Source: [Flexibacter] sp. ATCC 35208
GTDB taxonomy: Bacteria; Bacteroidota; Bacteroidia; Chitinophagales; Chitinophagaceae
NCBI RefSeq assembly: GCF_001975825.1
Contig: NZ_MTKN01000013.1
Location: 1 to 64,000 of the forward strand
Length of the DNA: 64,000 nucleotides
Reading direction: 5' to 3'
The notes beneath the pieces are model-generated. The model searched no databases, was not told the origin of the DNA, and was given only the letters and a program-made list of their open reading frames with translations. Position 1 is the first letter of the stretch; each line of letters begins with the position of its first letter. This document shows positions 46,077 through 53,809 of the stretch, piece after piece. A program made the position numbers and the translations under genes.

Positions 46077-49000
46077 TTATGAATATTTTTGAATTTCTTT
46101 ATTGATCATTTTCAGCAGTTCGGCATCACTCATATCTTCTGTATAACTATACCGGAGATTCTCTTTAACCGTTTTTATCACTGTTACTGGTTGCGGTGTT
46201 GATAATTCATTGATGTGGGTCGTTAACAAACCTGTAGCCGGGTAATTGAAGATTGTATTTGAAGTGATTGTTGTACCCAGGCGTTTATTGATTCTTTCCA
46301 CAAACTTCAGGAGTAAAATAGAATCCATTCCCATATCACTAAAACTCCTGGCGGGATCTATCTCCTCTTCTTCCGGAATGACTAATACTTCTTTTACAAG
46401 GAGTACCAGTTCATGGTGAATAAGACTCGCTCTTTCAGCGTCATCTGTGATCAGCATCAGGTTGGGCAATGTCGCAGTATTGTTTGCTGTTACAGGCTTC
46501 TGCTGTTGCATTCCGCGTAATGTTTCCCAGTAACTTTGCGCGCCTCTTATTTCCATCATCTGTAAAAAGCGGGATTGATTTAACTGTACATAAATCCGCT
46601 GATCCTGGCTTATGCCTAGCAGGGAAGCATAACTTTTTCCAACAGTATCTGCATGCACAGTCAGTACGCCGGATTCTTCCAGCAGGCTGGTGGTATTACT
46701 ATCTTTCAGCACCATATTACTATTCTTCCAGGGTCCCCAGTTGATGGTTGCAGCAGGAATACCTTTTGTTTTTAAATGGAGTACAAAAGCATCCATATAA
46801 GCGTTTGCAGCTGCATAATGCGCAAGCATGGCAGAGCCCCATATTGCCGCTATGGAAGAATATGTTACCAGGAAATCAAGCTGATCAGACGGCAGATGCC
46901 TGCTGAGGTACCTGATACCGTTGATCTTGGGAGCTCCCACCTGCAACATATCATCTATGGTCATATCTTTTAGTAAACAACGACTATTTGTACCGGCGGC
47001 ATGTACGATCCCTTTAAGCGGCAGAGAAGTGCTTTTCAGCCATTTACCAAATGCTTTTACGTCTTCTTCACAGGCAACATCCAGCTGTTTATAAATGATA
47101 CGATCATTTTTATGGTTTGCATTTGCAGATCTGCCAGTAATAATTACCTGGCCGGCTCCATTGTCCCTCAACCAAACGGCGATATGTTCACCCAGGCTTC
47201 CGTTGCCTCCTGTAACCAGGTAGGTGCCTTCATTATCCAATGTCACTTTTATTGGGGGTACCGGTGTGGCAGGTGAAATAACAGGATACCAGTATTTATT
47301 GTTTCTAAAGGCTGTTTCCCGGAAATATGACTGCTGCACATAGCGATTAATAAAGTTCATATCCGGAAGATCATTGTGTATATCCAGCACCAGCATGGCA
47401 GGGGATTGTAACTCCAGGGATGCAGATCTGATAAAGGATGCAAGACTATGTTGTAATGCATATAAGGGTGCCGTTCCGTTTACAGGGAGGCCCTGACGGG
47501 TGATAAAAAGTATAACGCCCGGCGATAAAGAAAGTGTTTTTAAAGTCTGAAAGAGTTGAATAATATGTTTAAAGGCTGCGGACAGGGTATATTCATCATT
47601 TTCATCCTCTTCTATCCATGCGCTGAGATCGTATACCAGGCAATATTGCTGATAACGTTGTGTAGAAAAAATATTCTCCAGCCGGCAGAGGTGATCTATT
47701 GCGATAGAAAAAGCGTTTTTACCGGAGAGAAACGTTTTCTGAAAAGCCGGAGTGCCTCCATCTGTTTCAACATATACGTACGCCATATCATTTTCCGGTT
47801 TTCTATCTGTGGCCAGTTCAACCTCTTTCCATTTAACGGTATATCCGGTAGGAACAACAGGGCCGGGTAGTTTTCCCAGCCAATGGGGTTTTAATTGAAA
47901 GTCTGGTGGCGGGATACATTTTTCAACCACTGTATGTTGATATTCCGCAACAATACAGTGGGCAACTGTCCCTGTAAAGCCGAATGAGCTAACACCACCA
48001 ACTATGCGTTTCTTATCGTTACTGAAAAGGTATTTTTCCGCATTAATATGAAAAGGCATCTGTTGCCAATCGATATGATGATTAGGAGTGTTAAAGTGCA
48101 GGGAAGGGGGCATTTGTTTGTGGTATACATTCAGGCAGGCTTTCATGAAGCCTGCCAGTCCGGCTGCCGCTTCCAGGTGTCCGAAATTACTTTTCACAGA
48201 TCCGGCCACTATTTTTTCCCTGTTATGGCGTTCTCCGAAAGCGAGGTGTAGGCCTTCGGCCTCTATAGGATCACCCAGGGGGGTACCTGTACCATGGGTT
48301 TCCACGAAGCGGATATCATCGGCTTCCATACCGGCAGCAGCGAGTGCATGTTTAATAACTTTTGCCTGACTGGCCGGATCGGGCACGGTCAATCCTCCGC
48401 TGGCGCCATCCTGGGCAACTGCAGAACCTTTAATACAGGCATAGATGCGGTCGCCATCTTTTTCAGCATCTGATAATCGTTTAAGTACAACAGTAATACA
48501 ACCTTCGGAGCGCACATATCCATTTGCACTATCATCAAAGGCCTTACAACGACCATCGGGAGAGAGCATACCAGCTTCTGTAAGACTGGCCTGCAGGTAG
48601 GGTGATAAAATGAGGTTAGCCCCGCTTACCAGTGCGAGGTTACATTCATTGCGTCTCAGGCTTGCCGCGGCCTGGTGTAATGCCACCAGAGAAGAAGAGC
48701 AGGCGGTATCTATACTGATACACGGGCCATGAAGCCCGAGGCAATAGGATATCCGTCCGCTGGCACCACTGAATGAATTACCGCTGCATACATAGGGATT
48801 TATTCTCAGGGATTCATCCTGTTGCATAATGTGCAGGCTATAGTCAAATGCGCTGATACCCGTAAAGACGCCTGTATCCGAACCTTTCAGTTTATCAGCC
48901 GGGATGCCTGCATCAGCGAGTGCTTTATGTGCAAGCATGAGGAGATGTCTGTGTTGAGGATCTATATATCTGGCTTCTGCCGGTGATATATGGAAAAAGT

Positions 49001-49319
49001 CATTATCGAACAATGTGATGTCATCTAGTAATCCGGCATGGGGCATACATTTATTAAACAGGTATTCCTTTTGTTCCATTTCCTGCCAGCGGGTTAACAA
49101 GCTGTAATTTGTTACCAGGTCTTCTCCTGCCAGCAATGCATTCCAGAAATCGTTCACTGTATGAATACCACCTGGCAGATGGCAGGCCATCCCAACAACA
49201 GCAATTTCTTCCATTGAATCAGTACTGATTAACTGATCTTTTAATTTTCTTTCGAGGTTTCTGATAATGAGAAATGATTTTTGCAGACTGCTCAGTGATT
49301 CATGGGATACTGACTTCAT
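46077..49319 (-). CDS. AT-less PKS module KS-KR-ACP
   Basis: 1080 residues from ATG 49319. A further ATG at 49361 would add 14 residues but overlaps the thioesterase gene by 32 bases; the shorter form leaves a 10-base gap and begins with the helical MKSVSHESL segment usual for a PKS docking start. KS about 40-465 with Cys in TACSSS near 205 and His in HGTGTPLGDP and NFGHLE; a KR structural subdomain about 500-680; catalytic KR about 690-880 with TGGNGSLG near 701, Ser in TYSSIA and Tyr in HYAAANAY; ACP near 995 (GMDSI). There is no AT, DH or ER. It should add one malonate unit and reduce it to a hydroxyl, using malonyl-ACP loaded in trans. Confidence 0.93.
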   Translation of the reverse strand: MKSVSHESLSSLQKSFLIIRNLERKLKDQLISTDSMEEIAVVGMACHLPGGIHTVNDFWNALLAGEDLVTNYSLLTRWQEMEQKEYLFNKCMPHAGLLDDITLFDNDFFHISPAEARYIDPQHRHLLMLAHKALADAGIPADKLKGSDTGVFTGISAFDYSLHIMQQDESLRINPYVCSGNSFSGASGRISYCLGLHGPCISIDTACSSSLVALHQAAASLRRNECNLALVSGANLILSPYLQASLTEAGMLSPDGRCKAFDDSANGYVRSEGCITVVLKRLSDAEKDGDRIYACIKGSAVAQDGASGGLTVPDPASQAKVIKHALAAAGMEADDIRFVETHGTGTPLGDPIEAEGLHLAFGERHNREKIVAGSVKSNFGHLEAAAGLAGFMKACLNVYHKQMPPSLHFNTPNHHIDWQQMPFHINAEKYLFSNDKKRIVGGVSSFGFTGTVAHCIVAEYQHTVVEKCIPPPDFQLKPHWLGKLPGPVVPTGYTVKWKEVELATDRKPENDMAYVYVETDGGTPAFQKTFLSGKNAFSIAIDHLCRLENIFSTQRYQQYCLVYDLSAWIEEDENDEYTLSAAFKHIIQLFQTLKTLSLSPGVILFITRQGLPVNGTAPLYALQHSLASFIRSASLELQSPAMLVLDIHNDLPDMNFINRYVQQSYFRETAFRNNKYWYPVISPATPVPPIKVTLDNEGTYLVTGGNGSLGEHIAVWLRDNGAGQVIITGRSANANHKNDRIIYKQLDVACEEDVKAFGKWLKSTSLPLKGIVHAAGTNSRCLLKDMTIDDMLQVGAPKINGIRYLSRHLPSDQLDFLVTYSSIAAIWGSAMLAHYAAANAYMDAFVLHLKTKGIPAATINWGPWKNSNMVLKDSNTTSLLEESGVLTVHADTVGKSYASLLGISQDQRIYVQLNQSRFLQMMEIRGAQSYWETLRGMQQQKPVTANNTATLPNLMLITDDAERASLIHHELVLLVKEVLVIPEEEEIDPARSFSDMGMDSILLLKFVERINKRLGTTITSNTIFNYPATGLLTTHINELSTPQPVTVIKTVKENLRYSYTEDMSDAELLKMINKEIQKYS

Positions 49320-49329
49320 AATAGATAAA

Positions 49330-50067
49330 TTAGACGTAGGGTAATTGAGTACATATAACATAACGATGGATAAACTGACTTATCTTTTTACTGAAATCGG
49401 GAGATTCAAGCAAAAAAAAGTGTCCTCCGTCGAGGAATTCATGAATACATATTCCGAGGGTTTCTTTCTGCCATGAAAGCAGTGCCTGCGTTTCAGCAAT
49501 TCTATCATTGCTGCCGTTCAGCAATACAAATGGAATATCGAATCTGTTGCTTTCACAATACTTATAGGTATCATTCAAACGCAGATCATTTCTGATTACG
49601 GGCAGAAAAAAAGAAATAAAATCAGGATTTGTGAGAAGGCTAAGGTCAATCCCTCCCATCGCCGACAGGTGTGTAATTAGTTCGCCGTCTGCTAATTTGT
49701 GTCTTTCCATGTTCACGGGAGCTTCACAAGGGCCGCTTCTGCCGGTGAGGAAAACCAGCTCAGGCAGTCCTGAGCCGGATGTACGTAAACACTTTATTGT
49801 TTCATAAGCCACCAGTGCTCCCAGGCTATGACCCAGGAAAACCATCGGCAGATCATGTTGTCTGTTAAGCGTAATAATATCCATGCAATCCTTTGCCAAA
49901 GACGGGACATCCTTTGCGAATGGCTCATTAAAACGTTTTGCTCTTCCCGGATAACAAATTGTAAATGTGGTACCTGTTATCTGCAATTTTCGTTCTAGTG
50001 AGCGATAAGACAAATCGCTTCCACCGGCATGCGGAAAAATAAAAAGCTGTACGCCATTAACATCCAT
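49330..50067 (-). CDS. type II thioesterase
   Basis: A 245-residue alpha/beta hydrolase of the stand-alone PKS/NRPS thioesterase family. The nucleophile is Ser81 in GHSLG, the acid is the Asp in NGSNDRI near 190, and the His is in GGHFFLL near 217; the N-terminal PHAGGS block is also typical. Such enzymes remove wrong or stalled acyl groups from carrier domains. It lies directly upstream of the KS-KR-ACP gene and shares its transcript. Confidence 0.92.
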   Translation of the reverse strand: MDVNGVQLFIFPHAGGSDLSYRSLERKLQITGTTFTICYPGRAKRFNEPFAKDVPSLAKDCMDIITLNRQHDLPMVFLGHSLGALVAYETIKCLRTSGSGLPELVFLTGRSGPCEAPVNMERHKLADGELITHLSAMGGIDLSLLTNPDFISFFLPVIRNDLRLNDTYKYCESNRFDIPFVLLNGSNDRIAETQALLSWQKETLGICIHEFLDGGHFFLLESPDFSKKISQFIHRYVICTQLPYV

Positions 50068-50098
50068 GGCAATAAGGATTAGGTAGATGTAAAGGACA

Positions 50099-50278
50099 TT
50101 ATCCTTTTTTTACAGGTTGAAAGATCATCAGCATGATCAGTACCAGGAATGGAGAGACGATCATGGCCAACCAGAAGGTTCCCCAGAAGCGTGTACGTCT
50201 GTTAGCTCCAAGGATGGCGCATATCAGGCTAAGAATGATCCAACCGATAAAGAAAGGAGTAAAAAGAATGTTCACCAT
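50099..50278 (-). CDS. small membrane protein, 59 aa, two predicted helices
   Basis: An ATG at 50278 opens a 59-codon frame with stop at 50099-50101. The product has two hydrophobic segments (about residues 3-24 and 32-54) separated by a short basic turn GANRRTRFW, and a Lys-rich tail. The two-helix pattern and the tight fit between the DUF697-like gene (10 bases upstream) and the thioesterase gene (about 30 bases downstream) support a real gene. I cannot name a family. Its place in the operon suggests co-expression with the SPFH and DUF697-like proteins at the inner membrane. Confidence 0.6.
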   Translation of the reverse strand: MVNILFTPFFIGWIILSLICAILGANRRTRFWGTFWLAMIVSPFLVLIMLMIFQPVKKG

Positions 50279-50288
50279 AATATAGTGC

Positions 50289-50840
50289 TTATATGGTCTC
50301 TTCTTTTCCCTCTTCTGTTAAGGATTCACTTTTTGAGGTAAATGGTTTTGTAACAGTTTTTTTAACTTTACCTGCAAATTCCTTTCCTTTATCCAGTTCC
50401 TCTGCAAAATAGGTTTTCATATCAGATGCTTTTAAATCCAGCATTGTTCCTCCACCTGCAAAGTGTTTATCGAATACCTGTCCGATAGCATATGTTGTGG
50501 CACCGGCAATAGCAGGGAATGTAACAGCTCCGACAGCAGTACCTACAACCGGGATGAATTTAATGAAACTGCCGATAGAAGCCATTACGAGTGCTTTACT
50601 ACCTGCACCGCCAACCAGGGAAACGATAATAGATTTACCCAGATCATTAGAAAACTGCACATTGTGGTGGGCGGCCAGTTTGCTGATCATAGAAAGTTGT
50701 GTAGCTGTAATTGCAGCTACATCTACAAATGGAATAGGTACGGCACCTACACCCATAGAAATAAGCACGTGTTTCTTGATGATTTCCTTAGCGGTTTTAC
50801 CTGTGATGACCGTTTCCTGCAATTGTTGATTTTCTGTCAT
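50289..50840 (-). CDS. DUF697/YcjF-like membrane-associated protein
   Basis: A 183-residue protein. Residues about 15-115 resemble DUF697: GVGAVPIPFVDVAAIT, then TQLSMISKLA, a Gly/Ala-rich helix VSLVGGAGSKAL and a second hydrophobic helix around IPVVGTAVGAV near 90-110. The C-terminal 60 residues are charged and probably flexible. In other bacteria this domain is found with GTPases or in small membrane proteins; the biochemical role is unclear. It sits 31 bases downstream of the SPFH gene and 10 bases upstream of the 59-residue membrane protein, all read towards the synthetase genes. Confidence 0.7.
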   Translation of the reverse strand: MTENQQLQETVITGKTAKEIIKKHVLISMGVGAVPIPFVDVAAITATQLSMISKLAAHHNVQFSNDLGKSIIVSLVGGAGSKALVMASIGSFIKFIPVVGTAVGAVTFPAIAGATTYAIGQVFDKHFAGGGTMLDLKASDMKTYFAEELDKGKEFAGKVKKTVTKPFTSKSESLTEEGKEETI

Positions 50841-50871
50841 TAGTATGATTTTTATAGTGATAAAAAATTAT

Positions 50872-51750
50872 TTACGGAATTATAACTGGTCGTCGTTGTG
50901 CTGTCGTATCCTGACCGGCAGCCATCTGATCGCTTAAGAGAATGGGTAACCCCCTGGTACCACTACCCATAAAAATCAATTTTGAATTGGGAGAAGTACC
51001 TATTTTTTGTGTTACGTCAAGAGCTTTCCATAATAACGGGGAGATTTTTGAAACGGAACTGAATTCCCTCAAACCCTGGGCTTCTATCCCTTTCCGTGTA
51101 CGTTCTTTATCTTCCACAGCCAGCCTGTAATCATATTCTTCGTTTAACTGTTGCTGACGATATACAGATTCAATGGCTTTGTTTACAGAATCGGGTAAGG
51201 CGATACTTGTTATGTAATATCCTTCAATAAGGATCTGATCTTTAGCAAGTATCTTAGAAAGGTTGTCCTTGTTATTCTTTTCAACAACACCTCTGTCAAC
51301 CATGTAAATTTCTTCCGGTGTAAGGCCTGCAATCTCCTTCCTCATCATAGACTTCACATTCGGATCAACAATAAGCTGTTCATAGCCGGGGCCGATTTTC
51401 TGATGGAGTGAAGGTAATAAACGAACATCCGGCTTATAGAGAACAGAATGTAATACATGAATAGTAAGTCCGTTTGCACTAAGTAAGTATTGATCAAAAT
51501 TTATTTTATGGGTACGAACATTATAAACGATCATGGTATTAACCGGGCTGATTAAATGTAATCCTTCACCGTATGTTCTGCTCATATCTGTACCGGTAAA
51601 TATATTATACAATACGCCAGCCTCTCCTGGCTTAATGGTAATAAATATCCTTTTTGAAAAAAGTGCCACCACTAATAATATCAACAGCAATACAATGCCT
51701 GTATTTCTTATTATCAGACCAGTGTTGAATCCTCCAATTTTTTTATTCAT
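50872..51750 (-). CDS. SPFH/Band 7 (prohibitin-like) membrane protein
   Basis: A 292-residue protein with a short cytoplasmic start, one transmembrane helix at about residues 13-33, then a prohibitin-like SPFH domain (about 35-200) that opens with IKPGEAGVLYNIF and contains the GEGLHLISP segment. A helical, charged stretch at about 195-225 (YRQQQLNEEYDYRLAVEDKE) is the usual coiled coil of the family. Such proteins oligomerise and organise membrane microdomains. It is the first gene of the minus-strand biosynthetic arm, followed by the DUF697-like and small membrane protein genes. Its role here is unknown; a scaffold for membrane-associated synthesis or export, or protection of the producer membrane, are possible. 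Confidence 0.85.
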   Translation of the reverse strand: MNKKIGGFNTGLIIRNTGIVLLLILLVVALFSKRIFITIKPGEAGVLYNIFTGTDMSRTYGEGLHLISPVNTMIVYNVRTHKINFDQYLLSANGLTIHVLHSVLYKPDVRLLPSLHQKIGPGYEQLIVDPNVKSMMRKEIAGLTPEEIYMVDRGVVEKNNKDNLSKILAKDQILIEGYYITSIALPDSVNKAIESVYRQQQLNEEYDYRLAVEDKERTRKGIEAQGLREFSSVSKISPLLWKALDVTQKIGTSPNSKLIFMGSGTRGLPILLSDQMAAGQDTTAQRRPVIIP

Positions 51751-52292
51751 GTTGTTATATCTGGATAACTATTAAACGCATCGGATGTACAGGGCATAAC
51801 TTTAACGCTGTTCATTTTTTAATTAAATGATACCTGTAATAATTAATGGAAATTTTCCGCAGAATTTATCTTACGGTAGCCTGTTGTGTCTGTTCTTAAT
51901 TTTGTTTTTCGCTAACGGACAATTAAATATTTAAGGGTTCAAATAGTCTTTACATGATATAAAAATTGACTGATCATAGTAATCAATAATTCTATTGTAA
52001 AATATAAAATCCAATAATCAATATTTTTAACTCACTTTTGCATATTTTGCTAATAAGCTAAACATAGCATCTTAATATTTGTTCTAAGGATTTAGAAAAT
52101 ATCCCCAAATGAGTTTAACAATATTAAAGATCGTCTGTTATTATGATGACATTTACTTAACATATTGATCGCCTCAAAATTAAATTTCGGATTTATACAG
52201 ATTATTTTTACCACATAAAAGTGTAGGACGCTAAGATCAACGTTCCGCATGGGTTTGCAATCCCTCGAAAATAGACAAAACAACTAATCCAA
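51751..52292. other. divergent AT-rich regulatory region
   Basis: About 540 bases between the start of the minus-strand biosynthetic arm and the divergent response regulator gene. It is very AT-rich, with no open frame worth calling (the minus frame 52092-52283 looks random). It must contain the promoter of the long minus-strand arm and that of the regulator. I see a CAAAATTA at about 52174 (minus-strand TAATTTTG, a TAnnTTTG match) but no matching -33 box, so I do not place a promoter. Confidence 0.5.
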
Positions 52293-52955
52293 ATGCCTAA
52301 TACTTACATAACGACTAATCGTATATATCAAATTGGAATTATCGATGAAGACCCTCAATTTAGCGACGATTTAATGAGGTATATCCTGAATGATAAACAA
52401 TTTTCTTCATGCCTGCATTCGGCCAATCTGCGTAACGCGATGCAGTTATTATATAATACTTCATCCCTGAATCCTGATCTTTTACTGTTAGACATTTGTT
52501 TGACTGAGATTCAAAAAGAGGATACCATTAAGACGCTAAAGCAGATAAAACCTGAAATGCTGATTGTAATACTTACAAAGGATGAGAACAAACATCTGAT
52601 TAAGGCAGCGTTCGATAGGGGGGCTGATGGTTATCTTCAAAAATCAGAGAACTTCAGCAGTATTTATCATAAGATCCTTAATATGCTGTTATATGGGCAA
52701 CCAGTAGTGAGCCAGCACATATTCAGGTATATGGTTTTCAGAAATGATCTTCCTCAGCCTGCTGTAAAGGAGAAGCTGACAAAAAAAGAAAAGGAAGTCG
52801 CGCAAATGGTATTAGAGGGATTATCTCACAAAGAGATAGCTGCCAGGTTACATCTTAGCCTGAATACGATACAATATCACATGAAGAATATTTACTTTAA
52901 ACTTGATATTAAAACAAAAACAGAGTTGTTTAAGATGCATTTCCATAAAATCTAA
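52293..52955 (+). CDS. orphan NarL/LuxR-type response regulator
   Basis: A 220-residue protein: receiver domain about 11-130 with acidic residues Asp18/Asp20, phospho-acceptor Asp67 in LLLLDIC and the Thr95/Lys96 switch pair, then a LuxR-type helix-turn-helix about 155-215 (LTKKEKEVAQMVLEG, LNTIQYHMKNIY). The set of conserved receiver residues looks complete, so phosphorylation is expected, but no histidine kinase is encoded next to it. It is divergent from the biosynthetic arm and shares its upstream region, which makes it a candidate regulator of the cluster. The start at ATG 52293 leaves ten residues before the receiver. Confidence 0.9.
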   Translation: MPNTYITTNRIYQIGIIDEDPQFSDDLMRYILNDKQFSSCLHSANLRNAMQLLYNTSSLNPDLLLLDICLTEIQKEDTIKTLKQIKPEMLIVILTKDENKHLIKAAFDRGADGYLQKSENFSSIYHKILNMLLYGQPVVSQHIFRYMVFRNDLPQPAVKEKLTKKEKEVAQMVLEGLSHKEIAARLHLSLNTIQYHMKNIYFKLDIKTKTELFKMHFHKI

Positions 52956-53001
52956 CAGTGTGATTATTTCGCATTGATAATCTTTCCTTTTGCGATAAAC
53001 A

Positions 53002-53046
53002 GTCAACGACAGAAAAGATATACACTACATCTTTTCTGTCGTTGAC
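53002..53046. terminator. perfect 18-bp inverted repeat after the response regulator
   Basis: Arms 53002-53019 and 53029-53046 are exact reverse complements (gtcaacgacagaaaagat) around a 9-base loop. It lies 46 bases after the regulator stop and at the edge of the GH9 relic. There is no strong T-run on the plus strand, so a terminator is the likely but not the only reading. Confidence 0.6.
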
Positions 53047-53665
53047 TTCGTCATTGTATTGCGTATTTTCATGCATACTGTCATGACTGATGCAGCTATT
53101 GATAAGCCAGCTACGGAGCGATAACTACACTGGAAACTGCGCCAGTTATGTTCGTCCATGGTAGTGTCACCATGAGACTGGTCTTTGGACTGCTTGATGT
53201 GATATCCTTTATCCTCTGCACGGATCAACCCATCCTTCGCCAGTTTGCCGGGCCCCGGCGCTGCGACAGAACGATAGAAGGAACCATTATTTACCTGCAT
53301 GCGCGCTAAGTAATCCGCCCCATAAGTAGCTTCGTCCAGTATTCTTCTCAGGTATTGACGATAATCAGTGCCGGGTTTCTGCTGTAGTAATGCGTACGCC
53401 TTGAACAGACGATAAGCCGTCAGTGAGATCTGTTGAGGATTGAAATAAGTTGAAAAAGACAAGTCCGCTGTATACTGCCGAACCTTCATAGACTGTTTGC
53501 CCGGTATTAGCGACAATCAGTTCAAATTTATCGATGGACTGTTTGGAATCTGCTTTAATTATAGCATGTTTGGGAAGATTATACTCATACCCCACATGAT
53601 TCGTGATTACCTGTACAGATGGTGCAGTTACACTTAACGGGAGACAATAAGTAAATAGCCGGAAT
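53047..53665 (-). pseudogene. GH9-like glycoside hydrolase relic, frameshifted and truncated
   Basis: Read on the minus strand from about 53665, a frame gives a GH9 N-terminal Ig-like (CelD_N) start (QVITNHVGYEYNLPKHAI). After a frameshift around 53440-53500, the other frame gives a GH9 catalytic segment (DEATYGADYLARMQ, GSFYRSVAAPGPGKLA, then a SYRS-GLSIAA motif near 53095-53125). The sequence has no usable start codon and loses similarity just before the inverted repeat at 53002-53046, so it lacks most of the catalytic domain. The two open pieces at 53025-53516 and 53365-53595 are parts of this one broken gene, not separate genes. Confidence 0.75.
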
Positions 53666-53809
53666 AGGGTCCTGGCTATTTACACGACAAAGATTTTGGC
53701 CAATATTGAGTTTACTGTTTTTGGGGGAGGGGTAGATATATTATAACTATCTAACATCCAACATTTACTACAACAAATTTCCACATAAAGATTAACTTTA
53801 GTCTTTTCT
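53666..53809. other. upstream region of the SGNH hydrolase gene
   Basis: About 145 bases, AT-rich close to the start codon. It probably holds the promoter of the T9SS SGNH hydrolase gene; no box can be called with confidence. Confidence 0.35.

Larger units (their letters stand above)
3927..51750. other. FAAL-PKS-aminotransferase-NRPS lipopeptide biosynthetic gene cluster
   Basis: This is the extent of the cluster, from the ABC exporter on the plus strand to the SPFH gene on the minus strand. Two convergent arms meet at 13648-13702. Minus-strand spacings are about 0-50 bases throughout, so that arm is probably one long transcript of about 38 kb. Module order follows gene order on the minus arm and ends in the TE-bearing NRPS, consistent with colinear synthesis. 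No phosphopantetheinyl transferase and no free-standing acyltransferase is encoded within the window. Confidence 0.85.

Noticed and set aside
49320..49361. Longer start for the KS-KR-ACP gene
   Set aside because: It would overlap the thioesterase gene by 32 bases and adds a 14-residue leader with no known role; ATG 49319 fits better, though the longer form is not excluded.
51751..52292. Promoter boxes for the divergent operons
   Set aside because: A single TAnnTTTG match on the minus strand has no -33 partner; too weak in such AT-rich DNA.
53365..53595. Separate small gene on the minus strand
   Set aside because: It is the N-terminal piece of the frameshifted GH9-like pseudogene.
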